Shown here: positions 1-6,260 of the stretch, piece by piece | Layout of the letters: every line of letters starts with the position of its first letter | Numbering within the stretch: the first letter of the stretch is position 1 | Made by a program: the position numbers and the translations under genes | The notes under the pieces: generated by a model | Databases searched by the model: none | Seen by the model: the letters and a program-made list of their open reading frames with translations, nothing else | Told to the model about the DNA's origin: nothing | Origin: Spirochaetaceae bacterium | Lineage (GTDB): Bacteria > Spirochaetota > Spirochaetia > Treponematales > Treponemataceae | Direction of reading: 5' to 3' | Assembly (NCBI GenBank): GCA_017936665.1 | Contig: JAGBFB010000041.1 | Location: 1 to 64,000, forward strand | DNA: 64,000 bases

Positions 1-544
1 CCTTGAGAGCCTCGCAACGATTTAAAACAGGATTTTCTTTATCTACATTAATATTAATCACTTTTACAGATATTTCAAGAGGAAAGTTTTTATTTTCATC
101 AAGTTTTATGAAGGCATCGGATAACTTCATTTCGCTTTCCGATGGAAAATCTTCTTTTCCGTTGTAAAAAACATAAAATTCTGGAACAGGAATTTTAACT
201 AGTTTACGCTCAAATTTTTCTTTTGGGTTTACGATTTTTTCGTAGATTCTTGCGATGTATTCAAGAAAGCGAAAAGGCATATTTTCGTTGATGGTGGACT
301 GATGTTCAATCATCACCACGATTTTCCCGTCAACTAACATAGCTACATCGTTGTAGTACTTCATATACAAGACTTTTTCAAGCATCACTGGTTGAATTTC
401 CGTAGTTGCGACATCTAAATTTGTTCCGTGTAAGGCATTGTACAGCGAAATAAAATTTTCTTTTGCAGATATGTCGTGAGCGAACAAATCTACAAAAACT
501 GAATCTTTGTAATTGCGACGAGTTGCGTTTTGTGAAACGGTCAT
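1..544 (-). CDS. Rpn-family PD-(D/E)XK nuclease / transposase-like protein, partial
   Basis: Reverse-strand reading frame that starts with ATG at 544 and runs off the left edge still open, so only the N-terminal ~181 residues are present. The protein begins MTVSQNATRRNYKDSVF and contains the block GKIVVMIEHQSTINENMPFR followed by FLEYIARIYEK. That block is typical of the abundant treponemal Rpn / PD-(D/E)XK 'transposase' family, where the E-x-Q of IEHQS is part of the nuclease core. Family members promote recombination and cut DNA, usually in multicopy genomic families. GGAGAG lies a few bases upstream of the ATG. A decayed relative lies at 1896-2124, so these elements bracket the lipoprotein genes. 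The C-terminal half cannot be judged. Confidence 0.8.
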   Translation of the reverse strand, partial: MTVSQNATRRNYKDSVFVDLFAHDISAKENFISLYNALHGTNLDVATTEIQPVMLEKVLYMKYYNDVAMLVDGKIVVMIEHQSTINENMPFRFLEYIARIYEKIVNPKEKFERKLVKIPVPEFYVFYNGKEDFPSESEMKLSDAFIKLDENKNFPLEISVKVININVDKENPVLNRCEALK

Positions 545-824
545 AAATTTCTCTCCAAATAAAATAAATTTTTTTTTGTACATCTTTATTATTGAGAAAA
601 ACTTTCAAAATTTAGCAAAAACTTGGAAAATTTTTTATAAAAAAATCTTTCTTTCGGGGGAAAAGAGCAACAATCTTCGTGAATAGATGCTGAACCAAGT
701 TCAGCATGACAAGAATAAATTTGGCATGATTTTTTCATATCTTGGCAAAAGTAAAAAAAAATTTCAACGAATATTTTAAAGCAATTTTTGTATACTTTTT
801 ACCAAAAATATTTCATTCACCTAC
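545..824. other. Gene-free stretch, very AT-rich
   Basis: Intergenic DNA between the Rpn-like gene and the first lipoprotein promoter. It is dominated by A and T runs. Apart from the short palindrome at 687-707 no coding or RNA gene could be supported. Confidence 0.6.
687..707. repeat. Short palindrome, likely dispersed repeat
   Basis: ATGCTGAAC-CAA-GTTCAGCAT is a perfect 9-bp inverted repeat with a 3-nt loop. It is followed by GACAAG and later by a second GGCATGA. Palindromes of this TGCTGAAC/GTTCAGCA type are common dispersed repeats in many bacteria. There is no T-run after it, so it is not an obvious terminator. Confidence 0.5.
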
Positions 825-852
825 TTGACGGGGGGGGGAATCGTGATATGAT
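825..852 (+). promoter_or_regulatory. Promoter with poly-G tract in the -35/-10 spacer
   Basis: TTGACG at 825-830 and TATGAT at 847-852 are separated by 16 bp. The last base of the -35 box opens a run of nine G (830-838), so about half the spacer is a homopolymer. The two paralogous genes downstream have the same TTGACG box without the G run. A change of one G would move the spacer between 15, 16 and 17 bp and should change promoter strength. Confidence 0.7.
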
Positions 853-919
853 AAATTTAATAGTTTTAGCGTATTTGCATAAAACTTAAAAAAAAACTAA
901 TGGAAAGGGGTCAATTATT

Positions 920-1282
920 ATGAAAAAATTGGCAATTGTTTTAGCAGCATTATTGCTTGCTTGTGTATTTGTTGGATGTGGAGCTGGTAATGTGCTCAAA
1001 AATACAACATGGACTGTGGATAAACCTTGGGGTGGATATGATGTTGTTAAGTTTGAATTTAAAGAAAATGATGCTGTAACATTATATGAAGGAGCACATG
1101 TTACTGATTTGACTTGGTCTTGTGATGGTTTTACTTTGACAATTATGGATGGAGAGGATCTTTATGGTGAATATACAGTGGAATTCTCTGGTAAAGATAA
1201 AATGACTTGGACTCAAACAAAACCAGATGCACATAAAGATGAAGTTCTTACACTCACAAAAGTAGTAGAAGACGCTGAATAA
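920..1282 (+). CDS. Small lipoprotein, tandem family member 1
   Basis: 120 residues. A classic lipoprotein signal peptide runs to FVG-C20, so the mature protein is probably anchored in an envelope membrane. The remainder is a small beta-rich domain with recurrent W/T motifs (NTTW, LTWSCDGFTLTI, KMTWTQ) ending LTLTKVVEDAE. This resembles small lipocalin-like secreted domains of unknown ligand. The Shine-Dalgarno GGAAAGGGG lies 11-19 nt before the ATG. It is the first of three adjacent paralogs sharing signal peptide, GA(G/A)xLL-type linker and a ...DAE C-terminus. It is the only one whose promoter contains a poly-G run, which suggests phase-variable expression. The function is unknown. Confidence 0.85.
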   Translation: MKKLAIVLAALLLACVFVGCGAGNVLKNTTWTVDKPWGGYDVVKFEFKENDAVTLYEGAHVTDLTWSCDGFTLTIMDGEDLYGEYTVEFSGKDKMTWTQTKPDAHKDEVLTLTKVVEDAE

Positions 1283-1339
1283 TCAAATCATAATTCAAGA
1301 ATAACAGAAAATACAACCCCTTCTGATATTCTTAAAATA

Positions 1340-1376
1340 GGCAAGTTTACAACCAATGCAATGTAAACTTGCCGCT
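1340..1376 (+). terminator. Probable terminator after lipoprotein 1
   Basis: GGCAAGTTTACA (1340-1351) pairs perfectly with TGTAAACTTGCC (1362-1373) around a 10-nt loop. The following T-rich sequence starts only about 10 nt later, so termination may be inefficient. Confidence 0.55.
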
Positions 1377-1395
1377 TAAAATTTAATTTTTTCTC

Positions 1396-1424
1396 TTGAC
1401 GGTTTTTATACATAGTCGTATAAT
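1396..1424 (+). promoter_or_regulatory. Promoter of lipoprotein 2
   Basis: TTGACG (1396-1401), a 17-bp spacer and TATAAT (1419-1424) form a near-consensus sigma-70 promoter. The 5' leader that follows carries the hairpin CACCTCT/AGAGGTG around 1434-1450. Confidence 0.75.
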
Positions 1425-1482
1425 AAACATAACACCTCTTGGGAGAGGTGAAATTATAATTTTAAATACAAGGGGTTGTATT

Positions 1483-1857
1483 ATGAAAAAATTAGCTATC
1501 GTAGCATTAGCATTGGTACTTGCTATGACATTTGTTGGATGTGGAGCAGCAAATTTACTTGTTGGAACAAAATGGGATACTAAATTCGGTGAATTGAGTT
1601 ATGCACGTTTTGATTTTCAAAAAGACAATGTTTGCAAATACTATTGGGCTTCAATCGAAAGTGCTGTAAAAAATGAAGAAGTAAAGCCATTAGATTACAC
1701 TTGGACTGCTGAAGGTAATACTCTTACTATCAACACTAAATCAGGTGGTGAATATGGAGTATATGAAGTAGAAATTAAAGGCAATGAAATGACTTGGGTA
1801 AATACAAAAGATGAAAAAGATGTAATTAATCTTACTCGAGTTACAGACGCTGAATAA
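1483..1857 (+). CDS. Small lipoprotein, tandem family member 2
   Basis: 124 residues from the ATG at 1483, preceded by AAGGGG. A longer reading of the frame from 1396 would start inside the -35 box and is rejected. The signal peptide MKKLAIVALALVLAMTFVGC ends in a lipobox with C20. The mature domain keeps the family pattern (GTKWDTKFGEL, YTWTAEGNTLTI, EMTWVNTKDEK) and the C-terminus VTDAE. It is closely related to the genes on both sides and has its own promoter and terminator, so the three are separate transcription units rather than an operon. It is a surface or periplasmic lipoprotein of unknown role. Confidence 0.85.
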   Translation: MKKLAIVALALVLAMTFVGCGAANLLVGTKWDTKFGELSYARFDFQKDNVCKYYWASIESAVKNEEVKPLDYTWTAEGNTLTINTKSGGEYGVYEVEIKGNEMTWVNTKDEKDVINLTRVTDAE

Positions 1858-1883
1858 TCCACATTCATAAAATTATTTAGTAC

Positions 1884-1914
1884 AAAAGCACTCTCTTAGT
1901 AGGGTGCTTTTTTT
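1884..1914. terminator. Terminator after lipoprotein 2
   Basis: AAAAGCACTCTC pairs with TAGGGTGCTTTT across a short loop, followed by a long T run (1908-1921). It is the clear rho-independent terminator of lipoprotein 2. It also marks where the degenerate reverse-strand gene is cut off. Confidence 0.75.
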
Positions 1915-2124
1915 ATTTTTTTTGAATCAATATTTATTTCCAACATTCGTTCAAGAAATTCTTTGCAAATTTCTGCGTTTTGCATAACACGGCCAAACAT
2001 AAAGCCGTTCACTCGGCATCCTTGCCTAGTGAACTTTGCGAATTTTGGTTTTACCAAAATATCGCTCGTGTTATTGTGGTGGCTCATCCTTGAGCCACAG
2101 TTCTTCAATAGGTTTTAGTTTCAT
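1896..2124 (-). pseudogene. Broken N-terminal fragment of an Rpn-like transposase gene
   Basis: From the ATG at 2124 the frame reads MKLKPIEELWLKDEPPQ and then stops. About 75 nt further on, in another frame, come FMFGRVMQNAEICKEFLE and RMLEI, the standard N-terminus of Rpn/PD-(D/E)XK transposase-like proteins. In intact relatives the LKD motif is followed almost directly by FMFGxVMQN. The two halves are therefore separated by inserted or rearranged sequence carrying palindromes. The rest of the gene is missing and the frame ends in the neighbouring terminator. It is non-functional. Confidence 0.7.
2007..2098. repeat. Three consecutive palindromes inside the broken Rpn-like gene
   Basis: Palindrome 1 (2007-2034) is GTTCACT-C-GGCA-TCCT-TGCC-T-AGTGAAC. 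Palindrome 2 (2038-2065) pairs GCGA-ATTTTGGT with ACCAAAAT-A-TCGC around TTT. Palindrome 3 (2079-2098) is GTGGCTCA-TCCT-TGAGCCAC. The first two are each 28 bp. The first and third share the loop TCCT. Together they interrupt the reading frame. They may be a small non-autonomous element, or tandem insertions of one palindromic repeat. Confidence 0.6.
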
Positions 2125-2183
2125 AAATTCTCTCCCAAAAATAAGAGGCAAATAAATCAAAAATTGAAGGACTACTTTTTTTA

Positions 2184-2211
2184 TTGACGATTATTACTTG
2201 CCTAGTATAAA
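2184..2211 (+). promoter_or_regulatory. Promoter of lipoprotein 3
   Basis: TTGACG (2184-2189), a 16-bp spacer and TATAAA (2206-2211). It has the same -35 box as the two upstream paralogs. Confidence 0.65.
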
Positions 2212-2265
2212 ATATAATTACACTAACAATTGGTGTAAAATTTTTTCACTAAAAGGGGTTGTATT

Positions 2266-2670
2266 ATGAAAAAATTAATTGTTGTAGCATTAGCATTGGT
2301 AATTGCTTGTGTTTTTGTTGGATGTGGAGCTGGTGCTCTACTAGAAGGTACTCAGTGGTATGAAGAATATACTAATGACGGAGTTACATACCGAGAGGAC
2401 TGGTCTTTTGAAAAAGATAATGTACTCAAGTTCTCTAAAACAGTTGTAGGTGGTGGAGATGTAAATGATCCTGCAATTGGAGTTTGGCAAGTAAATGATG
2501 GTAACATTTTGGAAATTACTGCCGAAGAAAATGTTACTAAGATTTTAGGAATTGTAGGTACATGGCATATTGATATGGGAACAAAAGATTTATTAACTTT
2601 AACTCGTGTTGTAACAGATTCTAAAAAGAACAATGAAATTACACTTAAACGTGTAAAAGATGCTGAATAA
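2266..2670 (+). CDS. Small lipoprotein, tandem family member 3
   Basis: 134 residues, the longest of the three paralogs. Signal peptide MKKLIVVALALVIACVFVGC with lipobox C20, then GAGALLEGTQW and a beta-rich domain. AAAAGGGG precedes the start codon in the same arrangement as its relatives. The C-terminal part seems to repeat the ending motif: LLTLTRVV appears about 20 residues before the final TLKRVKDAE. It may therefore have gained length by internal duplication of the last strand. No terminator is obvious before the convergent LysR gene. It is an envelope lipoprotein of unknown function. Confidence 0.85.
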   Translation: MKKLIVVALALVIACVFVGCGAGALLEGTQWYEEYTNDGVTYREDWSFEKDNVLKFSKTVVGGGDVNDPAIGVWQVNDGNILEITAEENVTKILGIVGTWHIDMGTKDLLTLTRVVTDSKKNNEITLKRVKDAE

Positions 2671-2685
2671 TCAACATCAATAAAA

Positions 2686-3552
2686 TTATAATATTTCCAT
2701 AAATCTTTTTGCAGCGTGGGAGATGTTGTCGTTATCGAAGGCTAGACTTATTGAACGTAGGTCTAGCTTTTCTTTTATGGGAATGATTTTTAACTCTTGG
2801 TTTTCAAGTTCTTTTGTGATGTACTGTTTAGAGACGCAGATTATCCCCATGTTTTTTTTTGCAAACTCAATTAGAAGGTCAAGGGAAGCCAGTTCAAATT
2901 TTGGTCGAAGCTCCACATTGTAGCGTAAAAGATTTGCGTCTAAGAATTTTCGGGAATGGCTGGCTTTTTCTAATAAAAGTGTGCGATATTTTGTAAGGTC
3001 TGCAAGTTGAGTGATTTTTGAACAGTCAAAATCTTTACTACAAACAAAAAAATCTTCCAGGTTTAAACAATGTCTAAAAGTAAAATGCTGATTTGCAATT
3101 GGTGTGTGAACAAATGCAATATCCACATCATTATTTTTTAGCAAATTCAATGATTCTGTGGTGGTACAGTTTGTTACTCGGTAGCGAATTTTTGGGTAAA
3201 GTTCTTCAAAGGTTTTTAGTTTGTCGATTAGGTAATATTTACAAATTGTGTCAGAAGCACCGATTCTTAAAGTTCCTGTATCTAAAGAACTGATGTTTTG
3301 CAATGTGTGATTGATAGATTCAACTTGTGCAAAAATCGTTTTGCAATAACTAAAAATTTCTTGAGCTTCGTTGGTTAATTTTACGCCTTTTTTTGAACGA
3401 GAAAATAATTTAAAACCTACTTGAGTTTCTAGTGTTATTATGTGTTGACTAATTGCAGGTTGTGAAACATGTAATATTTCTGCTGCTTTTGAGATTTGTC
3501 CAGTTTTTGCAACTTGATAAAAAACTCGTAGTAGGTTTAAATCGGTTATCAT
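2686..3552 (-). CDS. LysR-family transcriptional regulator
   Basis: 288 residues, the usual LysR length. Residues 1-60 form the winged helix-turn-helix (LLRVFYQVAKTGQISKAAE, then LHVSQPAISQHI and VGFKLFSRSKKGVKLT). The remainder is a periplasmic-binding-like effector domain (TGTLRIGASDTICKYYL). The start is supported by AGGAG upstream of the ATG. The ligand is unknown. LysR genes usually control a divergent neighbour. Here the divergent neighbours are two orphan membrane-protein genes and, beyond a copy of the same upstream repeat, the CofE-like gene at 5021, which may be the ancestral target. It converges on lipoprotein 3. Confidence 0.9.
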   Translation of the reverse strand: MITDLNLLRVFYQVAKTGQISKAAEILHVSQPAISQHIITLETQVGFKLFSRSKKGVKLTNEAQEIFSYCKTIFAQVESINHTLQNISSLDTGTLRIGASDTICKYYLIDKLKTFEELYPKIRYRVTNCTTTESLNLLKNNDVDIAFVHTPIANQHFTFRHCLNLEDFFVCSKDFDCSKITQLADLTKYRTLLLEKASHSRKFLDANLLRYNVELRPKFELASLDLLIEFAKKNMGIICVSKQYITKELENQELKIIPIKEKLDLRSISLAFDNDNISHAAKRFMEIL

Positions 3553-3610
3553 ATTTTCTCCTAAATTGCCACACAGATTTGTTCAGGACTAACGTCCTTC
3601 ACGGAATAGT

Positions 3611-3661
3611 ATTATAAGTTTTCATTATATTAAACATAATAAATATATATTTTACTTATAT
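3611..3661. repeat. 51-bp direct repeat, copy 1 (LysR upstream region)
   Basis: This copy matches 4766-4816 at 48 of 51 positions. It begins ATTATAAGTTTT and ends TTTTACTTATAT. The similarity continues leftward through a CACG-AAxAGTA block with an 8-nt gap. It lies where a LysR operator and promoter would be expected. Confidence 0.8.
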
Positions 3662-3753
3662 ACCATTTTTAATGATTATACAATAAAAAAAATCATAAAA
3701 AAAACTTGCATATATATATATAATGAATTAGTTGATTTTTATGGAGAAATGAA

Positions 3754-3975
3754 ATGCTAGTATTTTTATTTATTATTATTATTCCAACAATTTATTTTTT
3801 AATTCAATACAATGTGAATTATTTGGAGTCTGAGACTATTTTATTTTTTTGTGCATATTTTATTACCGCATTAATATTGCTTATAAAAAAGAAGCCTATA
3901 AAAAGTAAGATATTGAATTCTTTATTGTTTGTTATCATCCCTTTTTTAATTGGTGGGCTGGTTTTAACATACTAA
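3754..3975 (+). CDS. Small membrane protein, unknown
   Basis: 73 residues, almost entirely hydrophobic. Three probable membrane helices lie at about residues 2-18, 26-44 and 54-72, with the positively charged loop KKKPIKSK between the second and third. GGAGA precedes the ATG. I do not recognise a family. It is paired with the 213-residue membrane protein downstream, 94 bp away, and both lie between the two 51-bp repeats, so they look like a cassette. It could be a small accessory or immunity-type protein, but nothing in the sequence proves this. Confidence 0.6.
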   Translation: MLVFLFIIIIPTIYFLIQYNVNYLESETILFFCAYFITALILLIKKKPIKSKILNSLLFVIIPFLIGGLVLTY

Positions 3976-4069
3976 AGTAAATGAAAGTAGTTTGAAATAA
4001 GAAATAAAAAATGGTTTCTAAACCAGAAAACACAATTGAAAGTGTAAAACTGAAAATAGAGGTGATATT

Positions 4070-4711
4070 ATGACAGATGAAGAAATTTTAAGGGAATATT
4101 ATAATAATGTATATAATAGTGAAATGTATAAACGCTATAAATCAACTGAATGGGGCTTAATTTTTTTTACAAACAATAAAGCTAGTTCAGAAAAATTTGT
4201 AAAGTTTTCAAAGCTTTTATTATTAGCCACTATATATTATTTTATTTTCCGTATTGCTGATGTAATAGAGTTTAGAGTAGGTAATTTAATTCCTATCGCT
4301 TATATTCTAATTTCCGTTCTTGTTTTATTGATTTCAAAGAAAAAGTTAAAAAAAGCCGAACAGGATCTTGAAACAGCAATATATCATTATCAAAATTCTA
4401 AAAGTGAGTTTGCTCAGTTTAAAAACGAAATATCAGTTCCTCCTATTCCAGCGACTATGGATTGTACAGAAGGTATACAAGAACTCCTTGCTGTTTTCCA
4501 ATCCAAAAGGGCTGATACTTTTAAAGAAGCATTGATAATTTATGAACAAGATTGCCAACATAGAGAACTTGTTCGCCGTCAAAATGCTTTGATTTCAGCA
4601 GCTAATAATGCCCAAAGAGAAGCTGAAGAAGCAAAAAAAGTAGCAGAACAGGCAAAAAGAGATGCTGATTTTGCAAGATGGGATGCAGAGTATCATCGTT
4701 GGAATGATTAA
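4070..4711 (+). CDS. Membrane protein with C-terminal coiled coil, unknown
   Basis: 213 residues. A soluble, tyrosine-rich N-terminus of about 45 residues is followed by two membrane helices (about 52-68 and 76-94). A long helical tail comes next, with a heptad-like Ala/Glu/Lys segment at about 185-205 (AQREAEEAKKVAEQAKRD) and the aromatic end ARWDAEYHRWND. AGAGGTGATATT supplies the ribosome site. No catalytic motif is visible and I do not recognise the family. It is strongly AT-rich and lies within the repeat-flanked cassette with the 73-residue protein. This fits a recently acquired or mobile pair. Confidence 0.65.
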   Translation: MTDEEILREYYNNVYNSEMYKRYKSTEWGLIFFTNNKASSEKFVKFSKLLLLATIYYFIFRIADVIEFRVGNLIPIAYILISVLVLLISKKKLKKAEQDLETAIYHYQNSKSEFAQFKNEISVPPIPATMDCTEGIQELLAVFQSKRADTFKEALIIYEQDCQHRELVRRQNALISAANNAQREAEEAKKVAEQAKRDADFARWDAEYHRWND

Positions 4712-4765
4712 ATATAATTGTATAAAAAATTACGGAAATTGATTTCCACGAAAAAGTACATATTT

Positions 4766-4816
4766 ATTATAAGTTTTATTTATATTAAGCATAATAAATA
4801 TATATTTTACTTATAT
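4766..4816. repeat. 51-bp direct repeat, copy 2
   Basis: Second copy of the sequence at 3611-3661 with three differences, 1155 bp away and in the same orientation. It lies upstream of the CofE-like gene. Confidence 0.8.
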
Positions 4817-4876
4817 CAAGACTTGTGGTATTATAATTCTAAATTGAGAAGGAAAATCATTATATTGTGAAATATT

Positions 4877-4978
4877 GGGTTCTTAGGGTGGAACCCTAAG
4901 CCGTGGCCGAGGAAAGGTGGGGTTTTAGGGGAGGAAAACCAACGGCCTTCGGACTCTGAGTGGGTTTTCCTCCCCTAA
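4877..4978 (+). ncRNA. GC-rich structured leader upstream of the CofE-like gene
   Basis: A perfect 16-bp inverted repeat pairs 4925-4940 with 4963-4978 (arms TTAGGGGAGGAAAACC and its complement) around a GC-rich 22-nt loop. Just upstream, GGGTTC/GAACCC (4877-4882 with 4891-4896) competes with TTAGGG/CCCTAA (4883-4888 with 4894-4899). GGCCG (4905-4909) can reach into the large loop to CGGCC (4943-4947). The fold ends about 40 nt before the start codon. No T-run follows it, so it is not a simple terminator. It is either an unrecognised cis-regulatory RNA or a dispersed hairpin repeat. It matches no riboswitch I know. Confidence 0.5.
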
Positions 4979-5020
4979 TAGTTTCCCAGCTTTTCAAAGC
5001 TGAAAGTGTGAGGTGAAAAG

Positions 5021-6202
5021 ATGAAATATAGTGGAACAATTTCTAGAGGTGTTAGAACTCCAATTATCAAGATGGGAGATGATTTAGCATCTATCGTTGT
5101 GGATTCAGTTGGAAAATGTGTTGAAGAAGCTGGAATTGAGCTTCAGGATAAAGATGTTATTGCTATTACAGAAGCTGTTGTTGGAATTTCTCAAGGAAAC
5201 TACGCAACTGCTGACCAAATTGCAAAAGATGTTTCTAGCAAATTTGGGGATGAAACTGTAGGGTTAATTTTCCCAATTATGAGCCGCAATCGTTTTTCTA
5301 TGCTTTTGAAAGGAATTTCTCGTGGTTGTAAAAAACTTGTTATTCAACTTTCATATCCTGGAGATGAAGTTGGAAATCACTTGATTTCAGAAGATGCTCT
5401 TTTTGATTCTGGGGTAAATCCTTATTCTGATGTTTTTACTGCTGATGAATTTCATAAAATTTTCCCAAATACAATTCATCAATTCACTGGTGTTGATTAT
5501 ATCGAATTTTACAAAGAAACTTGCGAATGTCCTTGCGAAATCATTTTGGCAAATGATCCAAAAGCAATTTTGAAATATACTGATAACGTAATTGTGGCTT
5601 CTATCCACAAGCGAAAAAGAGATAAAAAACTTTTACAACAAGCTGGGGTAAAAAAAGTTTACTGCCTAGACGAAATTTTAACTGAATCTGTTGATGGTTC
5701 TGGTTACAATGAAAACTTTGGGCTTCTTGGCTCAAATCTTGCAACTGAAAATTCTGTAAAATTGTTCCCAAGAAATTGTCAGCCTCTAGTTGAAGATGTT
5801 CAATCTCGCATCAAAGCAAAATACGGCAAAAATGTAGAAGTTATGGTTTATGGCGACGGTGCTTTCAAAGACCCACAAGGACAAATCTGGGAATTGGCTG
5901 ATCCTGTTGTTTCTCCTGCTTTTACAAGTGGCTTGGTAGGAACTCCAAACGAATTAAAACTAAAATATCTTTCAGATAACGAATTCAAAGACTTGTCTGG
6001 GGAAGAATTAAGAGAAGCTATGATTAAAAGAATCAAGGAAAAAGATTCTAACTTGGTTGGAAGAATGGAAACACAGGGAACAACTCCTCGTCAGTTGACA
6101 GATTTGCTTGGTTCTTTAAGCGATTTAACTTCTGGCTCTGGAGACAAGGGAACACCTGTTATCTTAATTCAAAACTATTTTACAAACTACGCTAATCAGT
6201 AA
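5021..6202 (+). CDS. CofE-like (coenzyme F420-0:L-glutamate ligase family) protein
   Basis: 393 residues. The first ~120 residues carry the CofE pattern (KDVIAITEAVVGISQGNY, where a canonical F420 ligase has a similar TxKIVSxAEG strand). Later blocks are SGYNENFGLLGSN and a GDGAFKDPQG loop in place of the usual nucleotide and metal site. In archaea and actinobacteria CofE adds glutamate to F420-0 with GTP. Spirochaetes are not known to make F420 and no other F420 gene is in the window, so the true substrate is unknown. It is probably another gamma-glutamyl-type ligation. GTGAGGTGAAAAG precedes the ATG. It is a single-gene unit with a terminator just after. Confidence 0.7.
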   Translation: MKYSGTISRGVRTPIIKMGDDLASIVVDSVGKCVEEAGIELQDKDVIAITEAVVGISQGNYATADQIAKDVSSKFGDETVGLIFPIMSRNRFSMLLKGISRGCKKLVIQLSYPGDEVGNHLISEDALFDSGVNPYSDVFTADEFHKIFPNTIHQFTGVDYIEFYKETCECPCEIILANDPKAILKYTDNVIVASIHKRKRDKKLLQQAGVKKVYCLDEILTESVDGSGYNENFGLLGSNLATENSVKLFPRNCQPLVEDVQSRIKAKYGKNVEVMVYGDGAFKDPQGQIWELADPVVSPAFTSGLVGTPNELKLKYLSDNEFKDLSGEELREAMIKRIKEKDSNLVGRMETQGTTPRQLTDLLGSLSDLTSGSGDKGTPVILIQNYFTNYANQ

Positions 6203-6221
6203 AAATTTGTGTTGTTAAAGA

Positions 6222-6258
6222 AAAGCTCCGCTACAGTTTTGTGGTGGGGCTTTTTTTT
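6222..6258. terminator. Terminator between the CofE-like and ABC-F genes
   Basis: A 14-bp stem with three wobble pairs (6222-6235 with 6240-6253) and a loop around GTTT, followed by eight or more T. It serves the forward gene. The reverse ABC-F gene ends at its T tract. Confidence 0.75.
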
Positions 6259-6260
6259 TC

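Noticed and set aside
3701-3724. TTGCAT and TATAAT before the 73-residue gene as a promoter
   Set aside because: The spacing is only about 7 bp. The TATAAT may act alone, but no supported -35 box could be assigned.
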